From contig JBIOJM010000020.1 of the NCBI GenBank assembly GCA_044450785.1, positions 1 to 52,122 on the forward strand: 52,122 bases of DNA. Direction: 5' to 3'. Under the pieces are notes generated by a model. That model was given only the letters and a program-made list of their open reading frames with translations, did not search any database and was not told the DNA's origin. Position numbers and translations under genes: made by a program. This stretch comes from JBIOJM01 sp044450785 (GTDB taxonomy: Bacteria; Planctomycetota; Planctomycetia; Isosphaerales; Isosphaeraceae). Every line of letters starts with the position of its first letter. The stretch's first letter is position 1. Shown here piece by piece: positions 9,067-18,420 of the stretch.

Positions 9067-9660
9067 TCAATCTCCGGGCTCGGCCAGCGAGTTGAAGAGC
9101 TTTTCCAGGAACCGCTGTACTTTGCGAATGTTCCAACCCGTCTGCTCGGCGATGTCGGAATTGGAGTAGCCTTGCTGCTTCAGCTCGATGATGACGCGCT
9201 CGGTCTCATCGCGACGAGCCAGAAGCCGCTCATTGAACTCGTTCGCCTGGGCCAACTGGCTGGCCGTCGGCTCGTCCGAAGGTAACTGGTACGGACCGTC
9301 ATCGTAAGCGGCGAGCGGTCGTTCCCGATCAATGTTGTGTTTGAGCGTGTGCTGCCGGCGATACTCGTCGATCACCTTCTGCTCGGCGACTTGTGCAAGA
9401 AACGCGATCAAGGAGCCGAGCGAGGGGAATTGCAGCAGGTCAGGGTTGGCTGCCAAGCGCTCCATCGCATCATTGGCAAAATCGGTCGAATCGTACAACG
9501 AGCGCATGGAACGATTCAACTTGCGGCGGACGACGCGCCTCACCTTGGGATAACATTCCTTGAACAGAGTCTCCCAGGCGATCTGATTGCCCTTCTGAGC
9601 CTCGTGCCAGGTCGTGGCGAGATCGGATTCCGTCTCCGGATGTGACGACAACTGCGTCAT
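9067..9660 (-). CDS. ECF RNA polymerase sigma factor
   Basis: 197 residues from the ATG at 9660; the frame is open further upstream but lacks sigma content. Region 2 is visible as EKWETLFKECYP-like sequence (AWETLFKECYPKVRRVV) followed by DSTDFANDAMERL. Region 4 is the HTH near the end (GYSNSDIAEQTGWNIRKVQR). The gene is directly upstream of the large kinase, a common planctomycete pairing. No anti-sigma factor gene is adjacent, so the kinase may take that role (inference). Confidence 0.9.
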   Translation of the reverse strand: MTQLSSHPETESDLATTWHEAQKGNQIAWETLFKECYPKVRRVVRRKLNRSMRSLYDSTDFANDAMERLAANPDLLQFPSLGSLIAFLAQVAEQKVIDEYRRQHTLKHNIDRERPLAAYDDGPYQLPSDEPTASQLAQANEFNERLLARRDETERVIIELKQQGYSNSDIAEQTGWNIRKVQRFLEKLFNSLAEPGD

Positions 9661-10177
9661 GGCGATATGCCCCCTGTGACGACGGAAAGCCGGCGCATGG
9701 CCGCAAACCACGTCTCGAGTCGAGTCGCGCGCCGCCCGGCGATCGCGTCGTTGCCAACATTGTAGCGTCAGCAAGCAGGGGGGGGAAAAGATTTTTGCGC
9801 TAAAAAGACTAAATAGGGAGAGGGCTCTCCTAGGAAAATAGATGAAATGGGTAAAATAGCGGAAATAAAAGTGCAATTCGTGTCGAAAAGGGTCGTACAC
9901 TCCTCCCAATCATCTTGCGCAATTCCTAAAATAACCGAATCTAGGGATCACTTTCCGTGCGAGGTGGCTGGTTTGATCCCGATTGGGGCCGGTCGCCTTG
10001 ACCGGTCCCATGCACGGAGCCCCTTCAGCCGGCGCATGGCCATACGCTCTCACGTCTCGAGCTCGCTGACAGGTATCTAGATGGAACCGCAGAAGAACGC
10101 CAACGGTAGGTCAGGCTTTCCAGCCTGACCTACACCTGAGCGATCCTTTTCGCCGGTCCACTTAGGCGGATTCGAAC
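9661..10177. other. 517-bp intergenic stretch
   Basis: Upstream region of the sigma/kinase operon. It contains an AT-rich part (about 9790-9900) well suited to a promoter on the minus strand, and a palindromic repeat at 10106-10133. No gene seen. Confidence 0.6.
10106..10133. repeat. Palindromic repeat GTAGGTCAGGCT-TTCC-AGCCTGACCTAC
   Basis: A perfect 12-bp inverted repeat with a 4-base loop. No T tract follows, so it is not a simple terminator. From memory this GGTCAGGCTTTCCAGCCTGACC word is dispersed in many planctomycete genomes. Confidence 0.8.
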
Positions 10178-10411
10178 CTAACAGGGTTGCGTGGACGGGG
10201 GGGGCATAGGGGGCGGTGTGAGGACGATGGGCCCCCCAGTGCCGGTCTCAGGCATGTCCGAATCCATTGGGGCGGCGCCTCGCGGCTGCTGGCCCGAGGG
10301 TAACGAGATGTGGCCCAGCACCGAGGAATGCAGCAGCCCACCGACGGCGGAGGGAGCGATTCGGCTGGGCAGCCCATCGAGCGTTGGTTGAAAGTGTCGG
10401 CGCGTACGCAT
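10178..10411 (-). CDS. Small protein with DS-x-MPETG motif
   Basis: 77 residues from the ATG at 10411, with AGGAG eight bases upstream. The C-terminal half reads MDSDMPETGTGGPIVLTPP and then a Pro-rich end. This matches the motif of the secreted protein at 5781-6086 (DSQMPETGKSSPIILAPP), but here there is no hydrophobic signal peptide. Its N terminus (MRTRRHFQPTLDGLPSR) is basic. Function unknown. The good ribosome binding site and the shared motif argue that it is real. Confidence 0.5.
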   Translation of the reverse strand: MRTRRHFQPTLDGLPSRIAPSAVGGLLHSSVLGHISLPSGQQPRGAAPMDSDMPETGTGGPIVLTPPPMPPPSTQPC

Positions 10412-10755
10412 GGCGGATCTCCTGGAATTGGTGGATCAAAATGAAAGAGGCAAGCAAGCCGGATCAAGGATGCGTGCGAGACCACGCAGATCATCGGCCC
10501 GCCGCATTGCGGCACTGCGGGCACGAATCGGCTCATCCCTGGATGGATTACTGGTGCCGGCCGATCGACGTGACGAGGTGCCGGAGCGGCTGAAGCCCCG
10601 ATCCCTTGTTTCAGTATCGGCGGTCCTGGAGAACTTCTTCGGCGGGGGGATTCGATCGGTCAACAGTCAAATGCCCGAGCATTTGAAATCAGATAATTAT
10701 ACCATTATGTTAAAGAAAACAAAAGCTCGCCAAGCTTTTCACGGTCAGGACCTGA
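10412..10755. other. 344-bp intergenic stretch
   Basis: Lies between two minus-strand genes. It includes an AT-rich segment around 10680-10730 that could hold a minus-strand promoter for the small protein. No gene or strong hairpin seen. Confidence 0.5.
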
Positions 10756-11406
10756 TCAATTCAATGATAACAGGGTTTTCTCGGCGCGCGGCGCCGTCGT
10801 GGTCTGATGCACGAGCGCGAGGTTTTCGTCCGGATAGAAATCGGCCGGGATGAGCGCGAGGCTGGCTGATCGATACAAGGGGCACGACCGATGCTGGGCT
10901 GCTGCTGCCGCGGCAAACCGGTCCGCCAGGTCCGCCAGACCGGCCCGCTGGGCGACGATGAAGCATCCCAGCGGGGAGAACCGGCCGTCTTGCACGCTCA
11001 GCACGGCACTCATTTCATGGCCCCGCTGGATCAACCGCTCAGCCCGGCGAACCTCTCGTCTCAGCTCGGAGCCCAGCCGGCGGACGATTCGGCGCACGCG
11101 GGACCGGTATCGCCGGGCCGCTTCCGGCTCGGCCAGCTCTGTCCAGGGGTCGGCAAAAGCGGTCGAGATGGGCTGTGACGCGACAAACAACTCGGCGTCG
11201 AGCGGAATCCGAAGCGGATCCTGCGCATGGACCCCCCAGAGCCGCAGCGCCGCCGCAAACCACACGCGCTGGGTCGAACACCCACGCCACCAGCGCGGCC
11301 GGCGCAACCCATAGGCGTGCTCAACGCGACTCGCGAGATGATCGAGTACTTCTTGGGTGGCAAACACGCGGCTCAACCTCGGATAGCGTCTCTGCGGCTG
11401 TTCCAT
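10756..11406 (-). CDS. Conserved protein of unknown function, 216 residues
   Basis: Starts MEQPQRRYPRLSRVF at 11406; an ATG 15 bases earlier is also possible. The sequence is rich in Arg and aromatic residues in its first half (LRRPRWWRGCSTQRVW). A long basic helix follows (RVRRIVRRLGSELRREVRRA), then a hydrophobic, Ala-rich part. No signal peptide or catalytic motif is recognised. The upstream region carries a pair of 43-bp direct repeats with a TCGCGA core that could be regulatory sites for it. Confidence 0.6.
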   Translation of the reverse strand: MEQPQRRYPRLSRVFATQEVLDHLASRVEHAYGLRRPRWWRGCSTQRVWFAAALRLWGVHAQDPLRIPLDAELFVASQPISTAFADPWTELAEPEAARRYRSRVRRIVRRLGSELRREVRRAERLIQRGHEMSAVLSVQDGRFSPLGCFIVAQRAGLADLADRFAAAAAAQHRSCPLYRSASLALIPADFYPDENLALVHQTTTAPRAEKTLLSLN

Positions 11407-11444
11407 CACTCTTTTGGGCACTTCCTTGCTGCTGCAACTCTAGG

Positions 11445-11555
11445 AACCGAAATCGCGACATGATGGCGTCAACTAAATTTTTTTGGGTCAAGATCTTTCG
11501 CGGCATCCTGGTAACCGAAATCGCGACGTGATGACGGCAACGTCATTTTTTTGGA
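11445..11555. repeat. Two direct repeats of about 43 bp, 68-bp period
   Basis: AACCGAAATCGCGACRTGAT begins at 11445 and again at 11513, and the similarity continues through a T7 run followed by GG. Roughly 34 of 43 positions agree. The core AATCGCGA is partly palindromic. The pair sits just upstream of the minus-strand gene at 10756-11406 and before the plus-strand HTH gene, so the repeats could be operators or a small tandem duplication. Confidence 0.7.
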
Positions 11556-11769
11556 TGGAATCATCGGAGCGAAAGATGAAGCGTGAGAGTCTCACTCCAT
11601 CCATCCATTTTTGCCAACATGTGGATTGTCTTCAAGCCAGCTTGGGAGCACCTTGCCGAGCCGCTGTCTTGATTTCGCGCTCTGGCATCGAGCGGTTGAA
11701 CGGGAGATAATGAAAGTCCTTCACGAGCGTGATCACACTGAAGATAGTGGACTGATTCCTGGTTAGAGA

Positions 11770-12057
11770 ATGGGACCCTCCATGGAAAACGCCGTTCCCG
11801 ACTCCGACTGGCAAACACTCAAGAGCGACCTCGCCGGGAGATTGCGCGACGTCCGGGTGGCGCTTTACGGTGAAAATGGAGGCCCGCTCTTGGCCGAGGC
11901 GTTGGGGATCCCGTTCCGGACCTTGCACAACTACGAGACCGGCTGCACCATCCCCGCGCACTCGATCTTGCGATTTATCGAGTTAACCGGAGTTCACCCC
12001 CACTGGCTGCTTACCGGCGACGGCGAACAATTCCTGGATGGCGACCGATCCGGCTGA
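11770..12057 (+). CDS. Helix-turn-helix (XRE-like) protein
   Basis: 95 residues, or 91 from the second Met at 11782. Residues 40-60 (LLAEALGIPFRTLHNYETGC) form an HTH of the Cro/phage-repressor type, followed by the family-like tail HSILRFIELTGVHPHWLLTG. Proteins of this length are small DNA-binding regulators. No partner gene is adjacent on the same strand. The direct repeats 215-325 bases upstream are a possible target (inference). Confidence 0.7.
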   Translation: MGPSMENAVPDSDWQTLKSDLAGRLRDVRVALYGENGGPLLAEALGIPFRTLHNYETGCTIPAHSILRFIELTGVHPHWLLTGDGEQFLDGDRSG

Positions 12058-12161
12058 GACCAGATCACGCCCGGGCATCAAACCAAGCTGCCGGGTCGTG
12101 CTGGCCCAATCCGGAGGGAGGGTGGGACCGAAGGGCCCCGATTCGTGACGGCGGGCAGCCT

Positions 12162-15014
12162 TCAAGGCCCCGCCGGGATGGCGATCGGGGCATTGGGGTC
12201 GACGCCCAGGTCGGGAGGCACGGGGTCGCGGGTCTGGAACGCGAAGGTTGGGTCGAGAGGCAGCTCGCCCGTGTCGGTGCCGAAGAGACAGAGGCCGCCG
12301 GCATGGGGGGCGTTATCGGGGACGCCCAGACGCAACAGCAGGGGCTCGCCGGCGGCGAGGCCGGCACGGTCGCGATCGGTCAGCGTCACCATCCCATCGA
12401 CGAGCTCGCCGTGACTGCCCTGCTCCACGCCGGCCAGGTGTGAGAGCACACCCCGCGCGTCAGCCGGGTCGTCGGGCAACGTGATCCTGTCGACGGGCCG
12501 TCCGTTGACGGACAAGACCAGGGTGGACGACCAGGTGCGCGCCATGTCCGTTTGAGGGTAATCCTGGCGGTTGACGCGCTGCGGCCAGTCGACTCGCTCC
12601 CGCTTAGCCTTGGAACCCGCCTGGAACAGGTAATAGAACGACTCGGGATGAGCCTTCGCCACCGAGGCGGGGAGATCGAGTCGATACTCGAAATAGCCCT
12701 TGCCCCGGCCGTAGACCTTGCCAGGCGGCGCGGCGGCGGGATCGGACCACTGCTGGCGCGCGAAGTCGCCGGGCGCGAACCGGACGACCACTTCCTTGGG
12801 ACCGCGGCGCTGGATGCGAGGCAAGGGACGGTCGGGCTTCACCACCACATTGACGAAGTTGGCCGCGAACCGCCGGTTTTGCTCATCGCGTAGCGTCAAG
12901 AGCAGGGCGCCGACGAAAGGATAGTCCGGCAGAGTGAACTTGAGTGGTTCCAGATTGACCACGTCGTACGACTTCCAGGTGATCGGGAAGCTCGTCGGCT
13001 GGACGACGGTCCGGATGTCGGCGCGGGAGTCGTAGCCACTGACCCACCATCGCACCTTGACCGGGTGCGTGCGGTCCGAATAGTGGCTGACGAAGATCGG
13101 GACGGTGATCGTCGCGCCGGGCTTGCCGACGATCGCCGGTGGGGTGTCGTAGCCGATGAAGTCGGCGCCGAGCAGTTCATTGGGCCGCATATCGGGCAGC
13201 CAGGTGTCGTAGCCGAAGACCTTGAAGGTCCGGTCGTAGTTGACGAGCCCGTTGTGCTCCCACTCGATGTCGGAGAGCTCGGTATAAACGAACCCCTGAA
13301 TTTTCGGCTGCCTGCGCAATTGCGTGGTCAAGTCACGCAGGCCCCATGAAATGTCGCGATCGCCGCCGCCGGCCGAGACCGCGCCATATTCCGAGTTGAT
13401 CAAGGGGAGCGTCGACTGGGTCAGGCCCGGGCAGTAGTTGAAACCGCTGCCGGGGCTGGTCTTGGCGACGACGCCTTCGATGTGGCGCCGCGCCTCATCG
13501 TGGTTGTCGATGTAGAAGTGCCAGCTATTCAGATCCGTTGCAGCGATGTGATCGTAGTTGCAAGGTGAGTTGTCCTCAACCAGCCTCTCGTGACCATCGA
13601 GCCCGCGGATTTCCTCGACCATCCTGGCCACCCATGCCTGGGTATCGGGATCCTTCTTGTAATCCTCGGGCCGGCCCAGCCCCCAGGTCTCATTGAAGGC
13701 GACCCACGCCACGATCGCGGGGTGATTGCGGTCGCGGACGACGGCTTCCCGCATCGTCTGCTCCCACGCCGCGCGCGCCTGGTGATTCTGCCGCCAGGTA
13801 TTGGGCATGTCCTGCAGGATCAGGACGCCGAAATGGTCGGCCCAGTAAAGCCGGCGTGGCTCGTCGGGCTTGATGTGGATCCGCAACCCATTGAGACCCA
13901 TGGTCTTGGCGATGATCATGTCTCGCTTCAAGAAGTCGTCGTCCGGGGCGGTGTAGATCCCCGCGGGATTGAACGACTGGTCGAGTGCGGCACGAAGGTA
14001 GACGGGTTTGCCGTTCAAGAGAATCCGCTCGAACGGCTCGTCCCCGTACTTGCCGCGCCCGATCGTTCGGAGGCCGAAGTAAGTCTGGATCGAGTCGATG
14101 CGATTGCCGCCGGCATCCATCAGCTCGAGTGTCACGTCGTAGAGGTTCGGAGTCTCGGGGGTCCAGAGTTTCGGGTCCTGCACAGTGGACTCGAGCTGAG
14201 CGGAGTAAATCGATTTTCCGCGGCCCGGCTCGCCGGTCGAGGTTTTCGGCGTCTCAAAGGTCTGGGTGATCTCCTTGACGGTCGGATCCGTCGACTGCAG
14301 GGAAAGTTGATACTTCGCCTGGTCGAAGCCTGCCAGGTCCACCGTCATCTTGACCTTCGCCGGCTGAATGCCGGTCATGATCCGGAAGTCCGCGATGTAG
14401 GTCCTGGGACGGGCCTCGAGCCAGACGGTCTGCCAGATGCCCGAGCTTGGCGTATACCAGCCGACCTGCTTGCCGGTGGGCAGGGCGGGGTCGGTCGGAT
14501 CGAACGCCCGGACGACGACCACGTTCTCGCCGTCCCGCTTGACGGCGTCGGAGAGATCGGTTTCGAAAGGCGTGTATCCCCCCTCGTGCTGGGCGACCTT
14601 CCGGCCGTTGACCCAAACGTCCGCGCGCCAGTCGACTGCGCCGAAACGAAGCCACACCCGGTGGTCGGCTCGAAACTCCCTGGGGACCATGAACCGGCGG
14701 CGATACCAGCCGATCTTGGACGTGCCCTTGGTCTCGTGGATGTCGGATCGCTCGCTTTCCCAGGGGAAGGGGACGACGATCGTCCGGTCGAAACCCGCCG
14801 CGCCTGGCTTTTCCCAGCCGTCATGGAGCCCCTGATCTTTCGCGTCGAATCGAAACTCCCAACGGCCGTTGAGATTGGCCCAGGGCACTCGCATGGCGTC
14901 GGGCCGAGGATGCTCGGCTTTGGGGATGCCGGGGATATCGGGTTCCTCGGCGGATACCGGCCCACCGAGTACGAACAGGCCAAACGCGAGCCAGACGAGA
15001 ATCGCGCGAACCAT
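12162..15014 (-). CDS. Secreted glycoside hydrolase family 2 enzyme
   Basis: 950 residues from the ATG at 15014, with GGAG nine bases upstream. A signal peptide ends near PVSAEE. Domain order is: sugar-binding jelly roll (about 40-220, WYRRRF, WVNG), Ig-like domain, then a TIM barrel with the acid/base Glu442 in VAFNETWGL and the probable nucleophile Glu579 in YTELSDIEWEH. Additional beta domains follow. GH2 enzymes cleave beta-galactosides, glucuronides, mannosides and related bonds; the substrate is not evident. It probably acts in the periplasm on polysaccharide fragments. Confidence 0.88.
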   Translation of the reverse strand: MVRAILVWLAFGLFVLGGPVSAEEPDIPGIPKAEHPRPDAMRVPWANLNGRWEFRFDAKDQGLHDGWEKPGAAGFDRTIVVPFPWESERSDIHETKGTSKIGWYRRRFMVPREFRADHRVWLRFGAVDWRADVWVNGRKVAQHEGGYTPFETDLSDAVKRDGENVVVVRAFDPTDPALPTGKQVGWYTPSSGIWQTVWLEARPRTYIADFRIMTGIQPAKVKMTVDLAGFDQAKYQLSLQSTDPTVKEITQTFETPKTSTGEPGRGKSIYSAQLESTVQDPKLWTPETPNLYDVTLELMDAGGNRIDSIQTYFGLRTIGRGKYGDEPFERILLNGKPVYLRAALDQSFNPAGIYTAPDDDFLKRDMIIAKTMGLNGLRIHIKPDEPRRLYWADHFGVLILQDMPNTWRQNHQARAAWEQTMREAVVRDRNHPAIVAWVAFNETWGLGRPEDYKKDPDTQAWVARMVEEIRGLDGHERLVEDNSPCNYDHIAATDLNSWHFYIDNHDEARRHIEGVVAKTSPGSGFNYCPGLTQSTLPLINSEYGAVSAGGGDRDISWGLRDLTTQLRRQPKIQGFVYTELSDIEWEHNGLVNYDRTFKVFGYDTWLPDMRPNELLGADFIGYDTPPAIVGKPGATITVPIFVSHYSDRTHPVKVRWWVSGYDSRADIRTVVQPTSFPITWKSYDVVNLEPLKFTLPDYPFVGALLLTLRDEQNRRFAANFVNVVVKPDRPLPRIQRRGPKEVVVRFAPGDFARQQWSDPAAAPPGKVYGRGKGYFEYRLDLPASVAKAHPESFYYLFQAGSKAKRERVDWPQRVNRQDYPQTDMARTWSSTLVLSVNGRPVDRITLPDDPADARGVLSHLAGVEQGSHGELVDGMVTLTDRDRAGLAAGEPLLLRLGVPDNAPHAGGLCLFGTDTGELPLDPTFAFQTRDPVPPDLGVDPNAPIAIPAGP

Positions 15015-15217
15015 GGTGAACGGCTCCAAGCACTCCTGACGGCGAGTCGAACGAGCAGAATGGGACGAACACTCGACCCATGTCAGCCGTTAGAGAGTAA
15101 TCGATCGGGAGTCCGTTTTCGATTGTAACCGGGAGAAGATTCGCGGGCGCGTGACGAATCTGCTATAAATCAACCAGGAGATGTCGTCCAAGATGATTCT
15201 TGAAGGAGGGGATCGCG

Positions 15218-15520
15218 ATGGCGGGATTTGGGCGGTACAAGCTGACCGATGCGCTACCGGCGCAACCGGAGTGGGCTGAAGAATCGCAGGCCGAGGGTGC
15301 CGGAGCGGGAGGATCGCCGGCCGGGCCGGGCAAGGGCAAAGGGAAGGGCAAATCGGCTGGCAAAAAGGGCAAGCTGTCGGCGACCCGCGGACTGACGGCG
15401 GAGCAAGTCCGCGAGGCCCGGGAAAGCACACAGGCGAAAAACGCCGAAGCTTCCACTCGCGACCGGATGGTCGACATCGGCCGGGGCAACCAGCAAGCCG
15501 GCCGCCAGGGCTCCAAGTGA
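15218..15520 (+). CDS. Small basic low-complexity protein
   Basis: 100 residues from the ATG at 15218, chosen over one 18 bases upstream because AAGGAGGGG lies just ahead of it. After MAGFGRYKLTDALPAQP comes a Gly/Ala/Lys-rich stretch (GKGKGKGKSAGKKGK), then a charged helix. It is probably disordered and may bind nucleic acid or a partner, but nothing identifies a function. It ends 30 bases before the SDR gene on the same strand. Confidence 0.6.
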   Translation: MAGFGRYKLTDALPAQPEWAEESQAEGAGAGGSPAGPGKGKGKGKSAGKKGKLSATRGLTAEQVREARESTQAKNAEASTRDRMVDIGRGNQQAGRQGSK

Positions 15521-15550
15521 ACGGATTCGTCACGTCCCGAGGCTTGTGCC

Positions 15551-16387
15551 GTGGATCTGGGTCTGGCGGGGAGTGTGGCGGTTGTCTTTGGGGCGGCACG
15601 CGGGATCGGCGCGGCGATCGCGCGGGCGTTTGCGGCTGAGGCCGCCCAGGTCGCAGCCGTCGATCGCGAGCCGAGCGTCCTTGATCTGGCCAGCCTGCTC
15701 CCGTTCTCCTTGGGGCTTTTGGCCGACGTGACCGATTACGCCGCGGTCCGCGGCACGGCTGACGCGGTCGCGCGCCGATTCGGTCAGTGCGACCACGTCG
15801 TCTTCGCCGTCGGGGCCGGCTCGGGCAAGTTCGGCTTTCCGTTCTGGAAACTCGAACCGGCCGACTGGGAGCCGGTGGTCAAGGTCAACCTGATCGGCGC
15901 GGTGAACGTGGCGCACGCGTTTGCCCCGGCGCTGGCAACAGCCGCCCAACCGGCCGCGGATACGAACACGCGCGTGTGCACCAGGTCGTCGCGCACGATG
16001 CTCTTTCTCTCGTCAGTCGCCGGCCAGATCGGCTCGCAAACCGACCCTCCGTATAGCGCTGCCAAGGCCGCACTCATCAACTTCGCCCAGTGCGCCGCCA
16101 AGGATCTGGCACCTTACGGCGTGCGGGTCAACACGCTGTGCCCCGGCATGGTCCAGACCCCGCTCAACCGCGGTGTCTACGAGGCCTGGGCCAGGGAGCA
16201 ACCGGAATCCGAGCGCTCATCCTACGAGGCTTGGTCCGCGGACAAGATCAAGAAGCTCGTCCCCTTGAACCGCTGGCAGCAGCCCGAGGACGTTGCCGCC
16301 ATGGCCGTTTTCCTCGCCTCGAGCCAGGGGCGGAACATCACCGGCCAGACGATCAACGTCGACGGCGGCTGGGTGATGCACTCTTGA
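15551..16387 (+). CDS. Short-chain dehydrogenase/reductase (SDR)
   Basis: 278 residues from a GTG start. It has the NAD(P)-binding motif GAARGIG near the N terminus, a catalytic Ser in LSSVAGQIG, Tyr and Lys in YSAAK, the VNTLCPGMVQTPL segment and the C-terminal end ITGQTINVDGGWVMHS. This is a classical SDR of the FabG-like group, reducing or oxidising a carbonyl or alcohol. The substrate is unknown. A terminator-like hairpin follows at 16405-16436. Confidence 0.88.
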   Translation: MDLGLAGSVAVVFGAARGIGAAIARAFAAEAAQVAAVDREPSVLDLASLLPFSLGLLADVTDYAAVRGTADAVARRFGQCDHVVFAVGAGSGKFGFPFWKLEPADWEPVVKVNLIGAVNVAHAFAPALATAAQPAADTNTRVCTRSSRTMLFLSSVAGQIGSQTDPPYSAAKAALINFAQCAAKDLAPYGVRVNTLCPGMVQTPLNRGVYEAWAREQPESERSSYEAWSADKIKKLVPLNRWQQPEDVAAMAVFLASSQGRNITGQTINVDGGWVMHS

Positions 16388-16404
16388 GGATAGAACCACG
16401 GGAG

Positions 16405-16436
16405 TTGGCCGGTTGATTCTTTTATCCGGCCTTTTT
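16405..16436 (+). terminator. Terminator-like hairpin after the SDR gene
   Basis: GGCCGG at 16407-16412 pairs with CCGGCC at 16426-16431, followed by T5. It overlaps the stop codon of the convergent gene at 16422. Confidence 0.55.
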
Positions 16437-18131
16437 GCGTACACCTTCCCGGCGTTCGAGCAGGCCGGAGAGCCAGTGCATGAGATTCAGGGCCATCTGG
16501 CGGTTATCGAGGCCTGGGACGTTCATGCCGAATTTCTCGAGGCCGATCATCTGGGCCGAGAGCTCGGCCGCCTCGCCCAGGACGACGACGCGGCCCTTGC
16601 CATATCCCAGCGCCACGCCCTGGGCTCGGTCGGCGGCCGAGACATCCTTGTCGCCGACTTTGTCGATCGCCGTGTCGGCGAGCTTGAGGATCGCGGTACT
16701 ATTCGCCGGCCCCTTCAGCGACTGGCCGGCGAACGTCTGGATGCGGTTGAGCCGCTCGGAGTCGTCGCGTCCCCTGGTGATCGGATGATCTCCCAAGAGA
16801 GCCTTGGCCCGGGTGAACAAGAGCTCCGCGGGGCGATCCTTCTCCGAGTTCTCAGGGTCGTTCGTGACGCCCTTGCTCATTTCCACGCCGAAACGCTTCG
16901 ATAGGGTCTCAGCGGCATCGCCGAACGGGCGATGATCGGTGATCAGCAAGAGTGAGCCCCCGTCGTTGACCCAGTCGCGCACGGCGTCGCATTCGGCCTC
17001 AGTAAACGCCGGCTTCGCCGCCTCGCGGTCGTCCATGCCGTCAGGTCCCAGGGCGTTGGCGATGACCAGGATCTCGCATTTTTCCAGGGCCTGCCTTGTA
17101 AACTTCTCCCTGTTGGGCGAGACCCGGTATCCATCATTGGCAACCAGGTCGGCGAACGGCTTGTACCGACCGCCTGCGGTATGGAAGTTGTGGTGGGCCT
17201 CGTCGATCATGACCCTTGGATGCTGCTGGGTGTACGCGGGCCGGGCGACCTTGACATCGAAGCTTGGGTCGGCGCGCTGGCCGCCCCCGAGGCCGAGCGC
17301 CGCGGCCGCCAACCTGCGATCAGTCTCGGGCTCATCCTGCCCTTCCTCGTGTAGCCTGGTCAGGTCGAACGCCTCGCCGAGCAGCTTGTGGTACGCCCCG
17401 CGCTGGGTGTCGGTCAAAACCGCTTCGATGCGCCGGATCACAGCAGCCCATGCGTCCCGGCCTGCCTGGCGGGCCTTCTGCTTGGCCGCCTGGAATTCTG
17501 GGCTCTCGACCAGCTTGCGGACCGTCTCCGCGCTCGGCGGCCCGTTCTTCGGATCCAAAACGATCGGGAAGCTGGCCGCCTTGGCGATCTCCTTTTCACC
17601 CGCTTCGACGATCGCCCGGGCCCGCCGTACCTGGTCGTCGGAGAGCTTGAGCCGCTCGGTAAGAGGCAGGCCGGTGAAGGCCATCGGCCCGGAATCGGGT
17701 CTGGCGAAGGCGAGCGGCCCCTGGGCCTGGAGCTGGACCTGATCCAGGCGTTCGCGCTGCTCCGGCTTGAGGTTGGCCCGGATCGCCGCGTCGATCTCAT
17801 TGATGATAGCGTCGCGGGCGGCCCGAAACTTGGCGATGTCCTTGATGTCGCGGCGCGCCTGCCGGATCTTGTGGAAACGCCGCTCCTGGATCGCCTGCTC
17901 TTCCTTCTTCTGGGCGTCGGTCATCTTCAGCTCTTTCTGGACCGACTCCATACCCAAGAGCACCATCTGCAGCGCCGGGCGCGGGATGACTCCGAAATCC
18001 TGGAGCTCGAAGGTCGGCGCCTCCTGGGCACCCGCGGGCACCTCGACCAAGGCCACGCTCAGCCCCAGGACCGCCCCGATGCCGATGGCCCAGACGACTC
18101 CGACCGCGCCCCTCTTCGTTGTGATCGCCAT
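16422..18131 (-). CDS. Secreted two-part protein: helical LTxxQ-like region plus DUF4350-like domain
   Basis: 569 residues from the ATG at 18131, with GGGGGA upstream; the longer open frame has no good start. A signal peptide (IGIGAVLGLSVALVEVPAGA) is followed by about 240 residues of charged helix with ELKMTDAQKKE and RLKLSDDQVRRA, reminiscent of Spy/CpxP LTxxQ repeats. From about residue 290 a Rossmann-like domain begins: RVMIDEAHHNFHTAGGRYKP, VNDGGSLLLITDHRPFGD, GRVVVLGEAAELSAQM. This matches DUF4350/GATase1-like proteins. Function unknown. It is divergent from the YncE/phosphoesterase gene. Confidence 0.7.
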   Translation of the reverse strand: MAITTKRGAVGVVWAIGIGAVLGLSVALVEVPAGAQEAPTFELQDFGVIPRPALQMVLLGMESVQKELKMTDAQKKEEQAIQERRFHKIRQARRDIKDIAKFRAARDAIINEIDAAIRANLKPEQRERLDQVQLQAQGPLAFARPDSGPMAFTGLPLTERLKLSDDQVRRARAIVEAGEKEIAKAASFPIVLDPKNGPPSAETVRKLVESPEFQAAKQKARQAGRDAWAAVIRRIEAVLTDTQRGAYHKLLGEAFDLTRLHEEGQDEPETDRRLAAAALGLGGGQRADPSFDVKVARPAYTQQHPRVMIDEAHHNFHTAGGRYKPFADLVANDGYRVSPNREKFTRQALEKCEILVIANALGPDGMDDREAAKPAFTEAECDAVRDWVNDGGSLLLITDHRPFGDAAETLSKRFGVEMSKGVTNDPENSEKDRPAELLFTRAKALLGDHPITRGRDDSERLNRIQTFAGQSLKGPANSTAILKLADTAIDKVGDKDVSAADRAQGVALGYGKGRVVVLGEAAELSAQMIGLEKFGMNVPGLDNRQMALNLMHWLSGLLERREGVRKKAG

Positions 18132-18420
18132 GGAGTCCCCCTTCAGTGCCGCGAACCTTCGATCAGCCCACATTTCGCACGATCCTACAAGTGTCTGAAA
18201 TCCTTCGGGTTTCGCAAGGGTGTAGAGCCTTCGTGGTGAGAGATCAAGAAGAGGGGACATCAAAGTTGGCGGGCGCGCCGAAAACGGCATTTTGAACTCT
18301 CCCGGGAAAATCCCTGACCTCCATCAAAAACTCATTGGACTCGCCACCCGCGATCGTCCACCATGGTGGGAGATCCAAGCGAAACCCTGCGACCCGCCCT
18401 TGCGTGGAGAGATCCGACCC

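Noticed and set aside
13590..15128. 512-residue open frame on the plus strand opposite the GH2 gene
   Set aside because: It is the antisense of the GH2 enzyme, has no recognisable domain, and its composition is what GC-rich antisense frames give.
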